Below, piece after piece: positions 44,332 to 53,658 of a stretch of 64,000 nucleotides of DNA (its first letter is position 1; the number at the start of each line of letters is the position of its first letter). The stretch comes from Chryseobacterium culicis. Lineage in GTDB: Bacteria; Bacteroidota; Bacteroidia; Flavobacteriales; Weeksellaceae. Position numbers and translations under genes: made by a program. The stretch is from positions 248,001-312,000 of the forward strand of contig NZ_PCPP01000002.1 in the NCBI RefSeq assembly GCF_002979755.1, in the 5' to 3' direction. Below the pieces are notes generated by a model that saw only the letters and a program-made list of their open reading frames with translations, was not told where the DNA came from and ran no database searches.

Positions 44332-45299
44332 TTAAATATTTTTGAATATTGCTTCAAATGAATATGGAAGTATATGATCCTTTTTAAATTCACTTAGTCT
44401 AAGGTTATAAGTGATAATCAGGTATCTTAGAAAAGAATGATCTTTAATGATTTTACATGCTATTTCGAAAATAGGAATACGATCTTCAATAGACCAGGTT
44501 GTAAAATTTTTATTTATTTCTGGCAGAGTACCAAATTCAAATTCACATGCCTCTCGTAGCCTTCCCCAAACTTGATGTTTTCGTGATAAAAGAGTCATGA
44601 TATTTTGAAGGAGGTAGAAGTAAGAGAAACTGTAATGCATATTCTCAGAATATCCTTGTTCTAATATTTGGTATATTTTTATCTGATTTGCAATTTGATT
44701 TTTGTTTGCCTTATCAAAATCTTGAGTTAAATCATAATCACAAAACGAACATAAATTTAGTGATTGAATCTTGATTATTTTTTTATTACCCTGTTCTAAT
44801 CGGTGAAAAGTTATAGGATTATAACATTTGGTGCAGCAATCTCGTAAAAGAACTTCACAATCACAGCATACATAAGAAATTAATAACCTCCATTGTTTTT
44901 TATAATAAGCTTTTTTTTTAAGCATATTGGACAATATAAAAGTCCATTATTCTTACGCTTTCTATGGGCAATGCCTAATGGAAGTATTCCAGAGGTAAAA
45001 CCGTTTGGATTGTGATTTTCAAATAACATACTTTGATAATTACTTAAAAATAGATTGTTAATGGCAGTATACTCCAAAGGTGAATTATCAAATATTACTT
45101 TTTTTAAGTAATCTGTAGGCATATTATCTACATCTCGGTTCCAGAATTGTTGATCTTTAAAATAATATTTTCCAAAAGAATGGCTTTTTACTGAATGCTC
45201 TTGTGAAAGTCTAAGAAACCAACTTGTGAAAAGTTCATCCTGATACGGTGGGATATAATGTGCCCATATATTTTTATTTAATGTATGGATGTATGGCAT
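44332..45299 (-). CDS. tniQ: TniQ/TnsD-type target selector, split into two frames at an A9 run
   Basis: The first part (45299-44880) begins in TniQ style (PYQDELFTSWFLRLSQEH) and reaches the zinc-binding LLYCPICLKK. The second part (44934-44332) continues in the -1 frame with KKQWRLLISYVCCDCEVLL and CCTKC, completing the usual four-Cys zinc site. The frames meet at nine A (coding strand, 44911-44919) that contain the slippery heptamer A AAA AAG in the correct phase. A -1 shift gives a protein of about 320 aa, a normal short TniQ. Programmed frameshifting, a real mutation or a homopolymer sequencing error are all possible. TniQ would choose the comM target site. Confidence 0.8.
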
Positions 45300-46198
45300 T
45301 ACAAATTAGCTCTTCTTAGAATTTTCTTTCTGTCTTCAGGTGAAACGTATTCGATATTATCCAATATCTTGTGATCAATCTTATGTAATCCACTTTTAAG
45401 AGCAAGTTCAGCGGATTTTATTAAGATAGTGTTTATTTCTCCGATCAAACCATCTGACATTGCTAAAATTTTTGATGCCATTGAATTCTCAGCAAGATAT
45501 GAAGGGTTTTCAAGAGGGAGAAGCGCCTCATAATTTACCAAGAACTGTAAATATGCCTTATCCATTTTCCATCTTTCCATTATAACTGTTTCAAACCTAT
45601 TGGCGAGTTGGGCGTCCGACTGAATGACATTAAATGCATCACGAATGCCCACGCAGATAATTGGAATTTTTAATTCATTGCTTAAATACTTTAGAACATT
45701 CAAAAATATTCGTTGTTTAAGAGGGCTTCCTGCAAGGACATGATGTATTTCGTCAATAATAATAAGTTTTACCTCCAGTTTCTTAAACAAGGAAATAATT
45801 CTTCTTTGTTTTATATCCGGACTTTCGCTTTTTATTATTGGTGCATTGAGAATTTGCAGAATCTTATTATAAAAGCTCTTTTCATCAGGTTCTGCAGGTG
45901 CTTGTACAACAAGTACTGGGGCAATGACAACATCGTATTCTCCTTCCCGGATATATGGGTTGTTTTTCTTATAAAACCTATTAATCAATGCTGTTTTTCC
46001 ATTATTTGTTTCTCCAACGATCAATAAATTAGGCATTCTGTCTACGGTTGGGTAGTTTTTAAGGTCTTCCAGTTTTGCTAATATTTTATCTGCATTAGGA
46101 TAGGGAATCCATTTCTGTTTTCTTAAATGAAATAATTTTTCTTCAAGACTTCCATTTAAAACAAGTTCCTTAGTTTTAGTTGTCAAATGCTTCATCAT
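45299..46198 (-). CDS. tnsC: TnsC/TniB-type AAA+ ATPase
   Basis: 299 aa. Walker A GETNNGKT (62-69) and Walker B LIIIDEIHHVL (Asp149-Glu150) are clear, followed by a sensor-like GIRDAFNVI region. This is the ATPase regulator that links the target selector to the transposase; its length fits the short TniB-like form rather than Tn7's 555-aa TnsC. It overlaps tnsB by 23 bp and shares one base with the tniQ start (TAATG). Confidence 0.88.
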   Translation of the reverse strand: MMKHLTTKTKELVLNGSLEEKLFHLRKQKWIPYPNADKILAKLEDLKNYPTVDRMPNLLIVGETNNGKTALINRFYKKNNPYIREGEYDVVIAPVLVVQAPAEPDEKSFYNKILQILNAPIIKSESPDIKQRRIISLFKKLEVKLIIIDEIHHVLAGSPLKQRIFLNVLKYLSNELKIPIICVGIRDAFNVIQSDAQLANRFETVIMERWKMDKAYLQFLVNYEALLPLENPSYLAENSMASKILAMSDGLIGEINTILIKSAELALKSGLHKIDHKILDNIEYVSPEDRKKILRRANL

Positions 46199-48092
46199 CT
46201 AAATTTTCAAATGGTTTTAGGTTTAAGTCATTTTCAAAACTGATTTTCTGGGTTTCCAAAGTTTGGCTTTTACTGGTTCCGGATAATTCCAATTCATTAT
46301 TAACTTTTGTAATATCTTCCAGGAAGATTTCTTTGCCCATAAATTCTTTTGTTATCATCCTTCTGGAATTTTTGGAGAGTTTTTTTGTTGCCTTAATTGC
46401 TTTTAATTCAATTTCTTCCAGCTTTTTATAGCTTTCAAATATATGTGCCTCATTAATAATTCCGGTGTTATCCTCTTTCCATTTTTTTACTGCAGCTCTA
46501 TATTCCCACACTGACATAGGAGGGTAACGGGTATCTCTATATGGTATCTCAAAATATTCATTAAGATCAGGATCAAAGAAATAAATGACACTGATGTCCT
46601 TTGGATTTCTTCTAAATGAATATTTCCTTAAGTTCTTACTTTTATTAGGAACGTTAATGTATTTTCTTAAAACTTCATCATAATAATGTATATGATCGAT
46701 CACAACCCCTGTAGCTTGTATTGTTCTTTCTAAATAAGGCATAAAGTCAAGTCTAATCTTTCTTTCATCATGAAAACGTGGGGGGAGACCCATACCTTTC
46801 GTTTCATTATTACCAAATATTCCTTCAATATATTTTTCTTCAGGAGTCATTCCAATGCCAGAATGTACAGTTTTATGATACACATTGACTATATAAGTTA
46901 CCATCCATTTCTCAAACTCAGCCAATGTGAATGAGGCGTGTTTTTCAGATTTATAAGTTGAACGTTCCTTAATGTTTGAAAATGTTGTGCCTGGAAGATC
47001 ATGTACGGCTTTTGAAAATGAACCTAGGAATCTTTCGATATGTCCTCCATAATGGGGAGTTGCAACAGGGCGGAATTCAAGATTAATTCCATAATTTTCA
47101 CATGCTTTTTTTAGCATAATTCCTCTAAACTCTTTTGCATTATCAACATGAATAGTTTCCATTACGCCCCAGCATCCCCACGATCCATCAACCCCTAATT
47201 TCTGAAGATATGTTTCTTTGGCCAAAATGGCATTAGAAATACAAAGACCGGTTCCCATTGCTCCAGGTGGATCAAATGAAATGTTGATTCCCAATATCAT
47301 TCGACTGTAAACATCTATAGCAACAGTTAAATAAGGTTTGTTAAAAGGCTGACGAAATACTTCGTCAACAAGTATAATGTCTACAGGGGTATGGTCAATC
47401 TGTACAACTGATAATGGATAGTGGGCATGTGGAAAATTTCCACGAATTGGTCTGAATTTATTATCAGAAACCTTCTTGCCATAACGTTGCTTTACCTTTT
47501 CCTCTTCTGAAATTTCATTGATTCGTCTTCGTATTGTCGTAGAGTGTGGTGTCTGTAATCCCAGTTTATTGCATTCAAATGAAATGGCTCTAATAAGATA
47601 ATTGATAGATTTCCTAAAGGATGTTAAGTATATTTCATTGATACATTTTTGTATTATTTCATCCTGTTCGGGGGATAGTCTTGATTTACCACGACCTCCA
47701 TTTTTCTTTTTACCAAGTATAGATCCAATACTTCCTGTTTGCTCATAGCGATTGATCCATCTATAAATTGTTACTTTATCAACCTTAGCTTCTTTTGCCG
47801 CTTTTTCAACAGTTTTTAAATCACCCCGATTTTCAAGAACTGGGCGAATAATTTGAAATCTTTCTTGCGCTTTTTTCCATTCTTTATCTGTGAAGTCAAG
47901 CAGATTTCTATTGTTAGATTCCTGCCTCGAATCAGCGGGTAAGATATCACCAATATTGACCGTATGTATTATACCGCTTTCTATTTCCTCAACACTTACA
48001 CGCTGAATATCAATGTTTCTTATAATGGTACATGGAATATCATTATAAGTTACTTGCTGACCTACATTCAAATAAAAAATTTCTTGTTTCAT
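46176..48092 (-). CDS. tnsB: TnsB-type DDE transposase
   Basis: 638 aa. A helix-turn-helix region near residues 90-125 (AAKEAKVDKVTIYRWINRYE) and a further N-terminal DNA-binding part precede an RNase-H-fold core with the catalytic triad Asp233 (QIDHTPVD), Asp317 (HVDNAKEF) and Glu353 (GGHIERFLG), with 35 residues between the last two. TnsB cuts the 3' ends and joins them to the target; it binds the repeated sites at both ends of the element. It overlaps tnsA by 4 bp. Confidence 0.93.
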   Translation of the reverse strand: MKQEIFYLNVGQQVTYNDIPCTIIRNIDIQRVSVEEIESGIIHTVNIGDILPADSRQESNNRNLLDFTDKEWKKAQERFQIIRPVLENRGDLKTVEKAAKEAKVDKVTIYRWINRYEQTGSIGSILGKKKNGGRGKSRLSPEQDEIIQKCINEIYLTSFRKSINYLIRAISFECNKLGLQTPHSTTIRRRINEISEEEKVKQRYGKKVSDNKFRPIRGNFPHAHYPLSVVQIDHTPVDIILVDEVFRQPFNKPYLTVAIDVYSRMILGINISFDPPGAMGTGLCISNAILAKETYLQKLGVDGSWGCWGVMETIHVDNAKEFRGIMLKKACENYGINLEFRPVATPHYGGHIERFLGSFSKAVHDLPGTTFSNIKERSTYKSEKHASFTLAEFEKWMVTYIVNVYHKTVHSGIGMTPEEKYIEGIFGNNETKGMGLPPRFHDERKIRLDFMPYLERTIQATGVVIDHIHYYDEVLRKYINVPNKSKNLRKYSFRRNPKDISVIYFFDPDLNEYFEIPYRDTRYPPMSVWEYRAAVKKWKEDNTGIINEAHIFESYKKLEEIELKAIKATKKLSKNSRRMITKEFMGKEIFLEDITKVNNELELSGTSKSQTLETQKISFENDLNLKPFENLDDEAFDN

Positions 48093-48793
48093 TTTGGATA
48101 AGAATTTTCATATAATTCATCAAGCCATATTGCAGAGTCCATCGTTAGTGGTTCTTCCCAAATACACCTGATGATATTTATTGAAACCATGTACCACATA
48201 TAGTATATAAGCTCCATCTGTTTATATTTATCTCTTGCGCATACCTGAATAAGCTCTCTTGGTGTTGTGGATTGTAAATCACACATGGTTTTCAAAATGA
48301 GCTGTATGTCCGGATGTTTATGATCAAAAGTATTTTTCTTATATCGATATAAGAATTTACAGTTTTCAAGATATTCAGTTCTGATATCCTCTTCAGTAAG
48401 AACTTTAAATTCATAACCATTATTTTCACAAAATTCCTTAGCGGCTTTGAATTTGGGTTGATAAATCACAGAGTTCTTTTCTAGATCTTCTTTGTATTTT
48501 ATTTCGACAAGTAAAGGTTTTGATCCTTTTGAGGCAAACCGGTAGTGCCAATAAAATAAAAAGTCAGGAGTGTAAGAACGTTGTTTTCCTTCAGAATCTG
48601 AGTAATAAATAGTAATTGGCTGCTCGTGATAAGACTCAATAATCCAGTCCATCTCAAGTAGGAATATAAAATCTCTTTCCAGAGAGGATTCAAACTGGAC
48701 TTCTTTATTGGTTTTAGCGCTGAAAAAGCTTCCAGATAGTGAGCTATGTTTTAAGCCAATTTTTCTCACCTTATTTTGTATGATCTGTACCAT
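48089..48793 (-). CDS. tnsA: TnsA endonuclease
   Basis: 234 aa. A restriction-enzyme-like active site is visible: Glu39 in SSLERDF, Asp77 in YTPDFLF, and Glu97/Lys99 in VEIKYKE. TnsA cuts the 5' ends so that the element leaves by a clean cut-and-paste path instead of copy-in. The gene starts 23 bp inside the innermost end repeat (48817-48832), so binding of TnsB there could repress the operon, as in Tn7. The C-terminal half (about 140-234) is a winged-helix-like TnsC-contacting part. Confidence 0.92.
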   Translation of the reverse strand: MVQIIQNKVRKIGLKHSSLSGSFFSAKTNKEVQFESSLERDFIFLLEMDWIIESYHEQPITIYYSDSEGKQRSYTPDFLFYWHYRFASKGSKPLLVEIKYKEDLEKNSVIYQPKFKAAKEFCENNGYEFKVLTEEDIRTEYLENCKFLYRYKKNTFDHKHPDIQLILKTMCDLQSTTPRELIQVCARDKYKQMELIYYMWYMVSINIIRCIWEEPLTMDSAIWLDELYENSYPK

Positions 48794-48816
48794 CTAAGAT
48801 AAGGATTTAAATTTGG

Positions 48817-48905
48817 TTGCACTTACTTTGCGAAAAAATATCCAAAGTAAGTGCAAATAACAGCTGTTTTTCCATTTTATTTTGCATTTACTCTGCAAAT
48901 ATACA
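48817..48905 (-). repeat. Right transposon end with TnsB-type sites
   Basis: Three copies of the site are seen: 48882-48900 (terminal, minus), 48843-48857 (CAAAGTAAGTGCAAA, plus orientation) and 48817-48832 (minus). The last 19 bases on the minus strand match the left end at 14 positions. Mixed orientation and wider spacing set it apart from the left end. Confidence 0.85.
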
Positions 48906-48910
48906 GCGGA
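48906..48910 (+). repeat. Right target-site duplication GCGGA
   Basis: Identical to 16686-16690; it directly follows the terminal ACA. Confidence 0.95.
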
Positions 48911-49582
48911 AGTTATCCGCAGCCAGGAGAGATTTCCCTTGCTCACAACGGTGTATTATTTCTGGATGAAATGCCTGAATTTAAAAGAACCGTTCTGGAA
49001 GTAATGAGACAGCCTCTGGAAGATCGTGAAGTAACTATTTCAAGAGCCCGGTTTACGGTAAACTATCCGGCAAGTTTTATGTTGGTGGCCTCTATGAATC
49101 CCAGTCCAAGCGGTTTTTTCCCTGATGATCCTAATAATACGTCATCTGTTTATGAAATGCAGCGGTATATGAATAAACTTTCGGGGCCGCTTCTGGATAG
49201 GATCGATATCCATATTGAAGTTCAGAAGGTAGAATTTGAACAACTTGCTGAAAAAAGAAAAGGGGAAAAGAGTAGTGACATCCGGGAACGTGTGCTGAAA
49301 GCAAGAGATATCCAGAATAAACGTTATCAGCATCTCGCGATCAGCAGTAACGCCCAGATAGGGCCAAAGGAAATTGAGGCATTTTGTGAAGTGGATGAAA
49401 CGTCTTTCGGTCTTATCAAATTAGCAATGGAGAAACTCAATCTTTCAGCAAGAGCATATGACAGAATTCTGAAAGTAGCCAGAACAATTGCTGACCTTGA
49501 AGAATCTGAAAATATTCTGTCCCATCATATTTCTGAAGCCATACAATACAGAAGTCTGGATCGTGAATTCTGGAATGGCTGA
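48911..49582 (+). pseudogene. comM: comM/yifB 3' half
   Basis: The remaining 223 codons of ComM, from SYPQPGEISLAHNGVLFLDE (Walker B) through the arginine-finger region (MNKLSGPLLDRIDIHIEV) to the C-terminal helical bundle ending EAIQYRSLDREFWNG. The reading frame joins exactly to 15827-16690 once the transposon and one GCGGA are removed. The apparent start at 48851 lies inside the transposon end and is not a real start. No decay is visible, so excision without scar would restore the gene. Confidence 0.95.
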
Positions 49583-50032
49583 TTTTTTATTATTGAATTG
49601 ATTTTGAAATAAATACAAATGGTATTTTCATAAGTTTAATTCTATTCTTTAAGATAAACATAGTAATTATGTAACGCATAGGTTAAAATATTATGTTAAG
49701 TTTGATTACCAAATTATCAATAATATTACATTATGAAAATCAAATTTTTAAATTCAGGGTAAAGTATTCACCTTGATTTCTGAAGAATATCCAGAATATA
49801 TTCTTTCTTCTTTTTGATTCCAATAAATAACGTTTGCGGTTCTTCTCAATGAGTGAACCGCTTAAGACTTTATGTCATTCCGTTTTTTAAACTCTTATGA
49901 AACACATTCAGTAAATATGCTGTGGTTATGCCTTATGTCCTGTTGTTTCCTTGTTTTATAAAGTCTGAAATCAACTTTAAATAAAGTCAAATCCATTAAT
50001 TACAAATTTTTAAACCAAATCAAATTATTATT
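49583..50032. other. Intergenic stretch before the NRPS-like gene
   Basis: 450 bp with no coding frame. I found no convincing TTTG/TAnnTTTG pair or terminator; the long leader before 50033 may carry the control region of the NRPS-like gene. Confidence 0.5.
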
Positions 50033-53000
50033 ATGTCAAACACAATTCCCTCATTAGAAACCTTATCAATAGGTTCGGCTGTATTGCTGTCATCTGAAGA
50101 CAGAGAAAAATTGTTAAACGGATTCAATAAAACCGGCTGGGATTATCATCACGAAGAAACATTGGAATCTCTTTTCCGAAAACAGGCATTGCTCCATCCC
50201 GATAAAACGGCAGCAGTTTATCGGGATCAGGAAATTACGTATAGAGAGTTGGATCAGAGAAGTAATCAGGTTGCCAGCTTTCTATTAGGGCAGGGTATCA
50301 AAGAAGGAAAATATGTTCCTGTCTGGCTCGATCGTTCTTTAGAATGGCTCGTTGCAGTTCTTGGGATTATTAAGACGGGAGCGGCATATGTTCCAATAGA
50401 CCCTGCTTACCCCGCGAAGAGAGTAGAGTATATTCTTTCAGATACCGCTGCTGATATTATCATTACCAATCAAATTCTCGGAAACCTTTTATCAGAAAAA
50501 GAAAAGGCAAAAGTATTTGATCTGAGTAATATCGGGAATCTTAATGATTTATCTTCAGAATATCCTGGAATTGCTATTCATCAGAACAGTTTAGCATACA
50601 CAATTTATACTTCAGGCTCCACCGGAAAACCCAAAGGGGTAATGGTGAGCCATCAGGCTATACAACATCTGGTAACATGGCATAACCATCATTTTCATGT
50701 GGATCACCATTCAAAACTGACTCTTGTTGCAGGATTGGCTTTTGATATCTCCGTATGGGAAACCTGGTCGGCACTTACTTCCGGAGGATCTGTTTTTATT
50801 GCAGATAACGAAGACAGAACAGACGCTCATGCATTGGTGGAGTATTACAGAAGAAATCAGATTACACACGGTTTTGTGCCCTCTGTTTTAGCGCCTTCTG
50901 TAGTTAATTACTCCAGGAATTATAGCGATTTGAAATTGAAATATCTCTTTACAGGAGGTGAAAAACTAAAACCCATACTTACTTCTGAATTAAGCTACGA
51001 ACTGGTAGACTATTATGGTCCCACCGAATGTACTGTATTTGCTACATTCAAAAAAGTGAAAGACACCAACGGAAAATATGTTTCCTCTATAGGAAGACCT
51101 ATCGCCAATGCAAAAGCTTATATTTTAAGTGACAATATGGAATTGCTTCCGGTGGGAGCTGTAGGAGAATTATGCATTGGAGGAAGCGTTTTAGCCAATG
51201 GATATCTTAATAATGAAGAACTGATAAATACTAAATTCATTACCAATCCCTTTAATGAAAAAGAAAAGCTTTATCGTACCGGAGACTTAGCCAAATGGAA
51301 ACCGGACGGTGATATAGAATTCTTGGGAAGAATTGATAATCAGGTGAAAATTCGTGGATTCAGGATTGAACTTGGAGAAATAGAACGTTCATTAATCCAG
51401 CAGGAAAATAATAAAGAAGCAGTGGTCATTACTAAAGAGACGGAAGGAAGTACCAAATACCTCATTGCTTTTATTGTATTAAAATCTGATGCGATAAAGG
51501 ATATTTCTTTAATCCGAAATGCATTGAAAGAAGAACTTCCGGGCTATATGATTCCTGCACAGATTATTTTTGTAGATTCAATCCCATTAACAGCAAATGG
51601 TAAAACAGATACTCAGGCATTAAAAGATCTGGCTGATAAAGAAGCCAAAGAATTAATTTCATTCGAACCTCCTACCAATGAAACTGAAAGAATTATTGCA
51701 GAGGTCTGGTCTTCTGCATTGGAACGCCCCGTTATTAATATTACAGATAATTTTTTTGATATTGGAGGAAACTCACTGTTGGTAGCGACTGTTGCTGTAG
51801 CGTTACAAAGAAAGCTTGACATAAAGATCTATTTACGGGATATTTATCAGTATCCGGTATTGCAGCAGTTATCAGAAGTTCTTATTGCCAGATCCCGGGA
51901 AACACGGGAAGCAATTCCTGTGGAAGATGTAGAACCTTATGTTGAATTACAGAAAGATGTTTATCTGACTCCAGGAACTGTTTTTGCAGGCGGATTTGAT
52001 CCTAAGCAGGTGGAAAATCCAACGGCCATATTTTTAACGGGTGTTACAGGATTTGTGGGAATTCATCTGTTGCAGGAACTTCTGGATACTACCCATGCAG
52101 ATATTTATTGCCTCGTAAGAGCTCAGGACGAATTTTCTGCAATGGAAAAGATTGACAGATGTTTTAAACAGTACCACATTCCTCAAAAAATAGAACAGAA
52201 ATCGAGAATTATTCCTGTAATTGGCGATCTGGCTTTGCCGTCTTTAGGATTATCGGAAGCAATATTCACAAAACTGGCAAAGCAAACCGATGTGATTTAT
52301 CACTCCGGAAGTTCTGTAAACTTCATTGAACCTTATTCCTATATGAAAGCTCCGAATGTTGAAGGATTAAGAGAAATCATAAAATTGGCAGGGGCTGAGA
52401 GAACAAAATGTCTTGCCTTGTTATCCACCATTTCTGTGTACAGCTGGGGGCATGTATTTACCGGAAAAAAAGTAATGCTTGAATCCGATGATATTGAACA
52501 AAACCTGATGTCTGTAAGCAAAGATATTGGCTATGTAAGAAGTAAATGGGTCATGGAAGCTGTTGCTGATTTAGCGGCAAAAGAAGGGCTGCCATTGATT
52601 ACTTATCGTCTGGGATACGCAATGTGTCACAGTGAAACAGGAGCAAGTGCTTCTTATCAATGGTGGTCCGGATTGGTGAAAAACTGCATAGAATTCAAGT
52701 CTTATCCTGCATTGACTGAGCTTAGAGAAGGTCTTATTACTGTAGATTACATGACAAGAGCCATTGCTCATATCACAAAAAATAAAGAGGCGATAGGCAA
52801 AAAATTCAATCTGATTGCCCGTCCAGAAACTAATCTCACTCTGGAGGATTTCTTTGGACTGATGAAGAAATATTATCCTTTCCCACTCAAAGATCTTCCT
52901 TATAAAGAATGGCGAAAACAGTGGGAAGATGACAGTAAAAATCGTTTGTATCCATTAACAAGTCTTTTCAGAGATAATATGCATGAAGGCTTATCTACTG

Positions 53001-53140
53001 TAGAACTTTACCAGAACACTTATGTATGGGATTGCTCCAATGTTATTCAGTATCTGGAAGGGTCAGGCATTCAGGAACCGGTGTTTGATAAAAAAATACT
53101 GGATTCCTATTTACAGTATCTGGGAATTCCGGTTGAATAG
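50033..53140 (+). CDS. Single-module NRPS-like protein: adenylation - carrier - thioester reductase
   Basis: 1035 aa. The adenylation domain (about 45-530) has core motifs YTIYTSGSTGKPKGV, YYGPTEC, YRTGDLAKW and NQVKIRGFRIELGEIE. The carrier domain (about 545-620) has the phosphopantetheine Ser in FFDIGGNSLL. The reductase domain (about 660-1035) has the NADPH loop LTGVTGFVGIHLL and a YVRSK catalytic pair. It should activate one amino or carboxylic acid, hold it as thioester and release it as aldehyde or alcohol. There is no condensation domain and no neighbouring biosynthetic gene, so the product is unknown. It is followed by a strong terminator. Confidence 0.92.
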   Translation: MSNTIPSLETLSIGSAVLLSSEDREKLLNGFNKTGWDYHHEETLESLFRKQALLHPDKTAAVYRDQEITYRELDQRSNQVASFLLGQGIKEGKYVPVWLDRSLEWLVAVLGIIKTGAAYVPIDPAYPAKRVEYILSDTAADIIITNQILGNLLSEKEKAKVFDLSNIGNLNDLSSEYPGIAIHQNSLAYTIYTSGSTGKPKGVMVSHQAIQHLVTWHNHHFHVDHHSKLTLVAGLAFDISVWETWSALTSGGSVFIADNEDRTDAHALVEYYRRNQITHGFVPSVLAPSVVNYSRNYSDLKLKYLFTGGEKLKPILTSELSYELVDYYGPTECTVFATFKKVKDTNGKYVSSIGRPIANAKAYILSDNMELLPVGAVGELCIGGSVLANGYLNNEELINTKFITNPFNEKEKLYRTGDLAKWKPDGDIEFLGRIDNQVKIRGFRIELGEIERSLIQQENNKEAVVITKETEGSTKYLIAFIVLKSDAIKDISLIRNALKEELPGYMIPAQIIFVDSIPLTANGKTDTQALKDLADKEAKELISFEPPTNETERIIAEVWSSALERPVINITDNFFDIGGNSLLVATVAVALQRKLDIKIYLRDIYQYPVLQQLSEVLIARSRETREAIPVEDVEPYVELQKDVYLTPGTVFAGGFDPKQVENPTAIFLTGVTGFVGIHLLQELLDTTHADIYCLVRAQDEFSAMEKIDRCFKQYHIPQKIEQKSRIIPVIGDLALPSLGLSEAIFTKLAKQTDVIYHSGSSVNFIEPYSYMKAPNVEGLREIIKLAGAERTKCLALLSTISVYSWGHVFTGKKVMLESDDIEQNLMSVSKDIGYVRSKWVMEAVADLAAKEGLPLITYRLGYAMCHSETGASASYQWWSGLVKNCIEFKSYPALTELREGLITVDYMTRAIAHITKNKEAIGKKFNLIARPETNLTLEDFFGLMKKYYPFPLKDLPYKEWRKQWEDDSKNRLYPLTSLFRDNMHEGLSTVELYQNTYVWDCSNVIQYLEGSGIQEPVFDKKILDSYLQYLGIPVE

Positions 53141-53155
53141 TATTTTAATAATTGA

Positions 53156-53186
53156 AAAAGCCCAGGCAGAATGTGTCTGGGCTTTT
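53156..53186 (+). terminator. Terminator of the NRPS-like gene
   Basis: A 13-bp stem AAAAGCCCAGGCA / TGTCTGGGCTTTT (one G-T pair) with loop GAATG lies 16 bp after the stop. Confidence 0.9.
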
Positions 53187-53203
53187 AATTTTTAGCAAAC
53201 AAA

Positions 53204-53222
53204 TACGTCAAGTTTTGTCGTA
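53204..53222. repeat. Second copy of the TCAAGTTyTGT loop motif
   Basis: TACG-TCAAGTTTTGT-CGTA: a 4-bp stem around the same 11-base loop seen at 19582-19592 (one base differs). It lies between the NRPS-like gene and the small gene at 53301. Confidence 0.5.
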
Positions 53223-53300
53223 ATGGGGAATGACATTTGTATCAGGGCAATGAGAAAGTATTACTCAGCTTTTAATTAACCGAAAACCAAAGAAAAATAA

Positions 53301-53591
53301 ATGAATAATATTATTGTATTGTCTAAAGATTTTGCAGCCAATGAAAGTGCAGTGGTAGATCTTAGATCCGGGGGATTTACAAACTCATTGAAAGCTCTTA
53401 CATTTCACAATAAAACAGGACAGTCTGCAAAATTTCTTTGGCAGGGAGATACAATCTATAACAAAGAAAAAGCTGGATATTTTAAGGAAATAAACAATGA
53501 TCTGGGGGTGAAGGTAAGCCAGTATGAAGGTTTTATAACGGTTACCAATGGAGGAGGAGAACAGTATTTGGAAGGCCAGCTAAAGCTATAA
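53301..53591 (+). CDS. Small hypothetical protein
   Basis: 96 aa, no signal peptide, rich in β-strand (IIVLSKDFAANESAVVDLRS, SAKFLWQGDTIYNKEKAGYF, FITVTNGGGEQYLEGQLKL). It looks like a compact β-sandwich of the kind found in small cytosolic proteins of Chryseobacterium. It stands alone between two terminators. No function is recognised. Confidence 0.6.
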   Translation: MNNIIVLSKDFAANESAVVDLRSGGFTNSLKALTFHNKTGQSAKFLWQGDTIYNKEKAGYFKEINNDLGVKVSQYEGFITVTNGGGEQYLEGQLKL

Positions 53592-53615
53592 TCAGGCATA
53601 GGTTTCTATAAAGAA

Positions 53616-53645
53616 AAAAGATCAGACAATAAGGTCTGATCTTTT
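53616..53645. terminator. Bidirectional terminator
   Basis: A perfect 12-bp stem AAAAGATCAGAC / GTCTGATCTTTT with loop AATAAG lies between convergent genes. Confidence 0.9.
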
Positions 53646-53658
53646 ATTTATCTGCAGA

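Larger units (their letters stand above)
16691..48905. mobile_element. Complete Tn7-like transposon inserted in comM
   Basis: The element is 32,215 bp and is bounded by TGTGATTTTG... and ...AAATATACA. The two ends are imperfect inverted repeats: left TGTGATTTTGTAAAGTAAA and right TGTATATTTGCAGAGTAAA (minus strand). It is flanked by the 5-bp duplication GCGGA. It carries tnsA, tnsB, tnsC, tniQ and a tnsE-like gene reading inwards from the right end, as in Tn7. Cargo fills the other ~25 kb: a HEPN protein, a sulfur-type defence island, a T6SS VgrG cassette and small regulators. Base composition inside is visibly more AT-rich than the flanks. Removing 16691-48910 restores a continuous 511-codon comM. 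Confidence 0.95.

Noticed and set aside
44880..44934. Second half of tniQ as a separate gene starting at its own ATG
   Set aside because: That ATG lies in the zinc-binding region of TniQ, so the two parts form one domain; a separate gene is unlikely, although initiation there cannot be excluded.
48851..48910. Apparent independent start for the 3' half of comM
   Set aside because: The start lies in the right transposon end; the residues before SYPQPG are not ComM-like.
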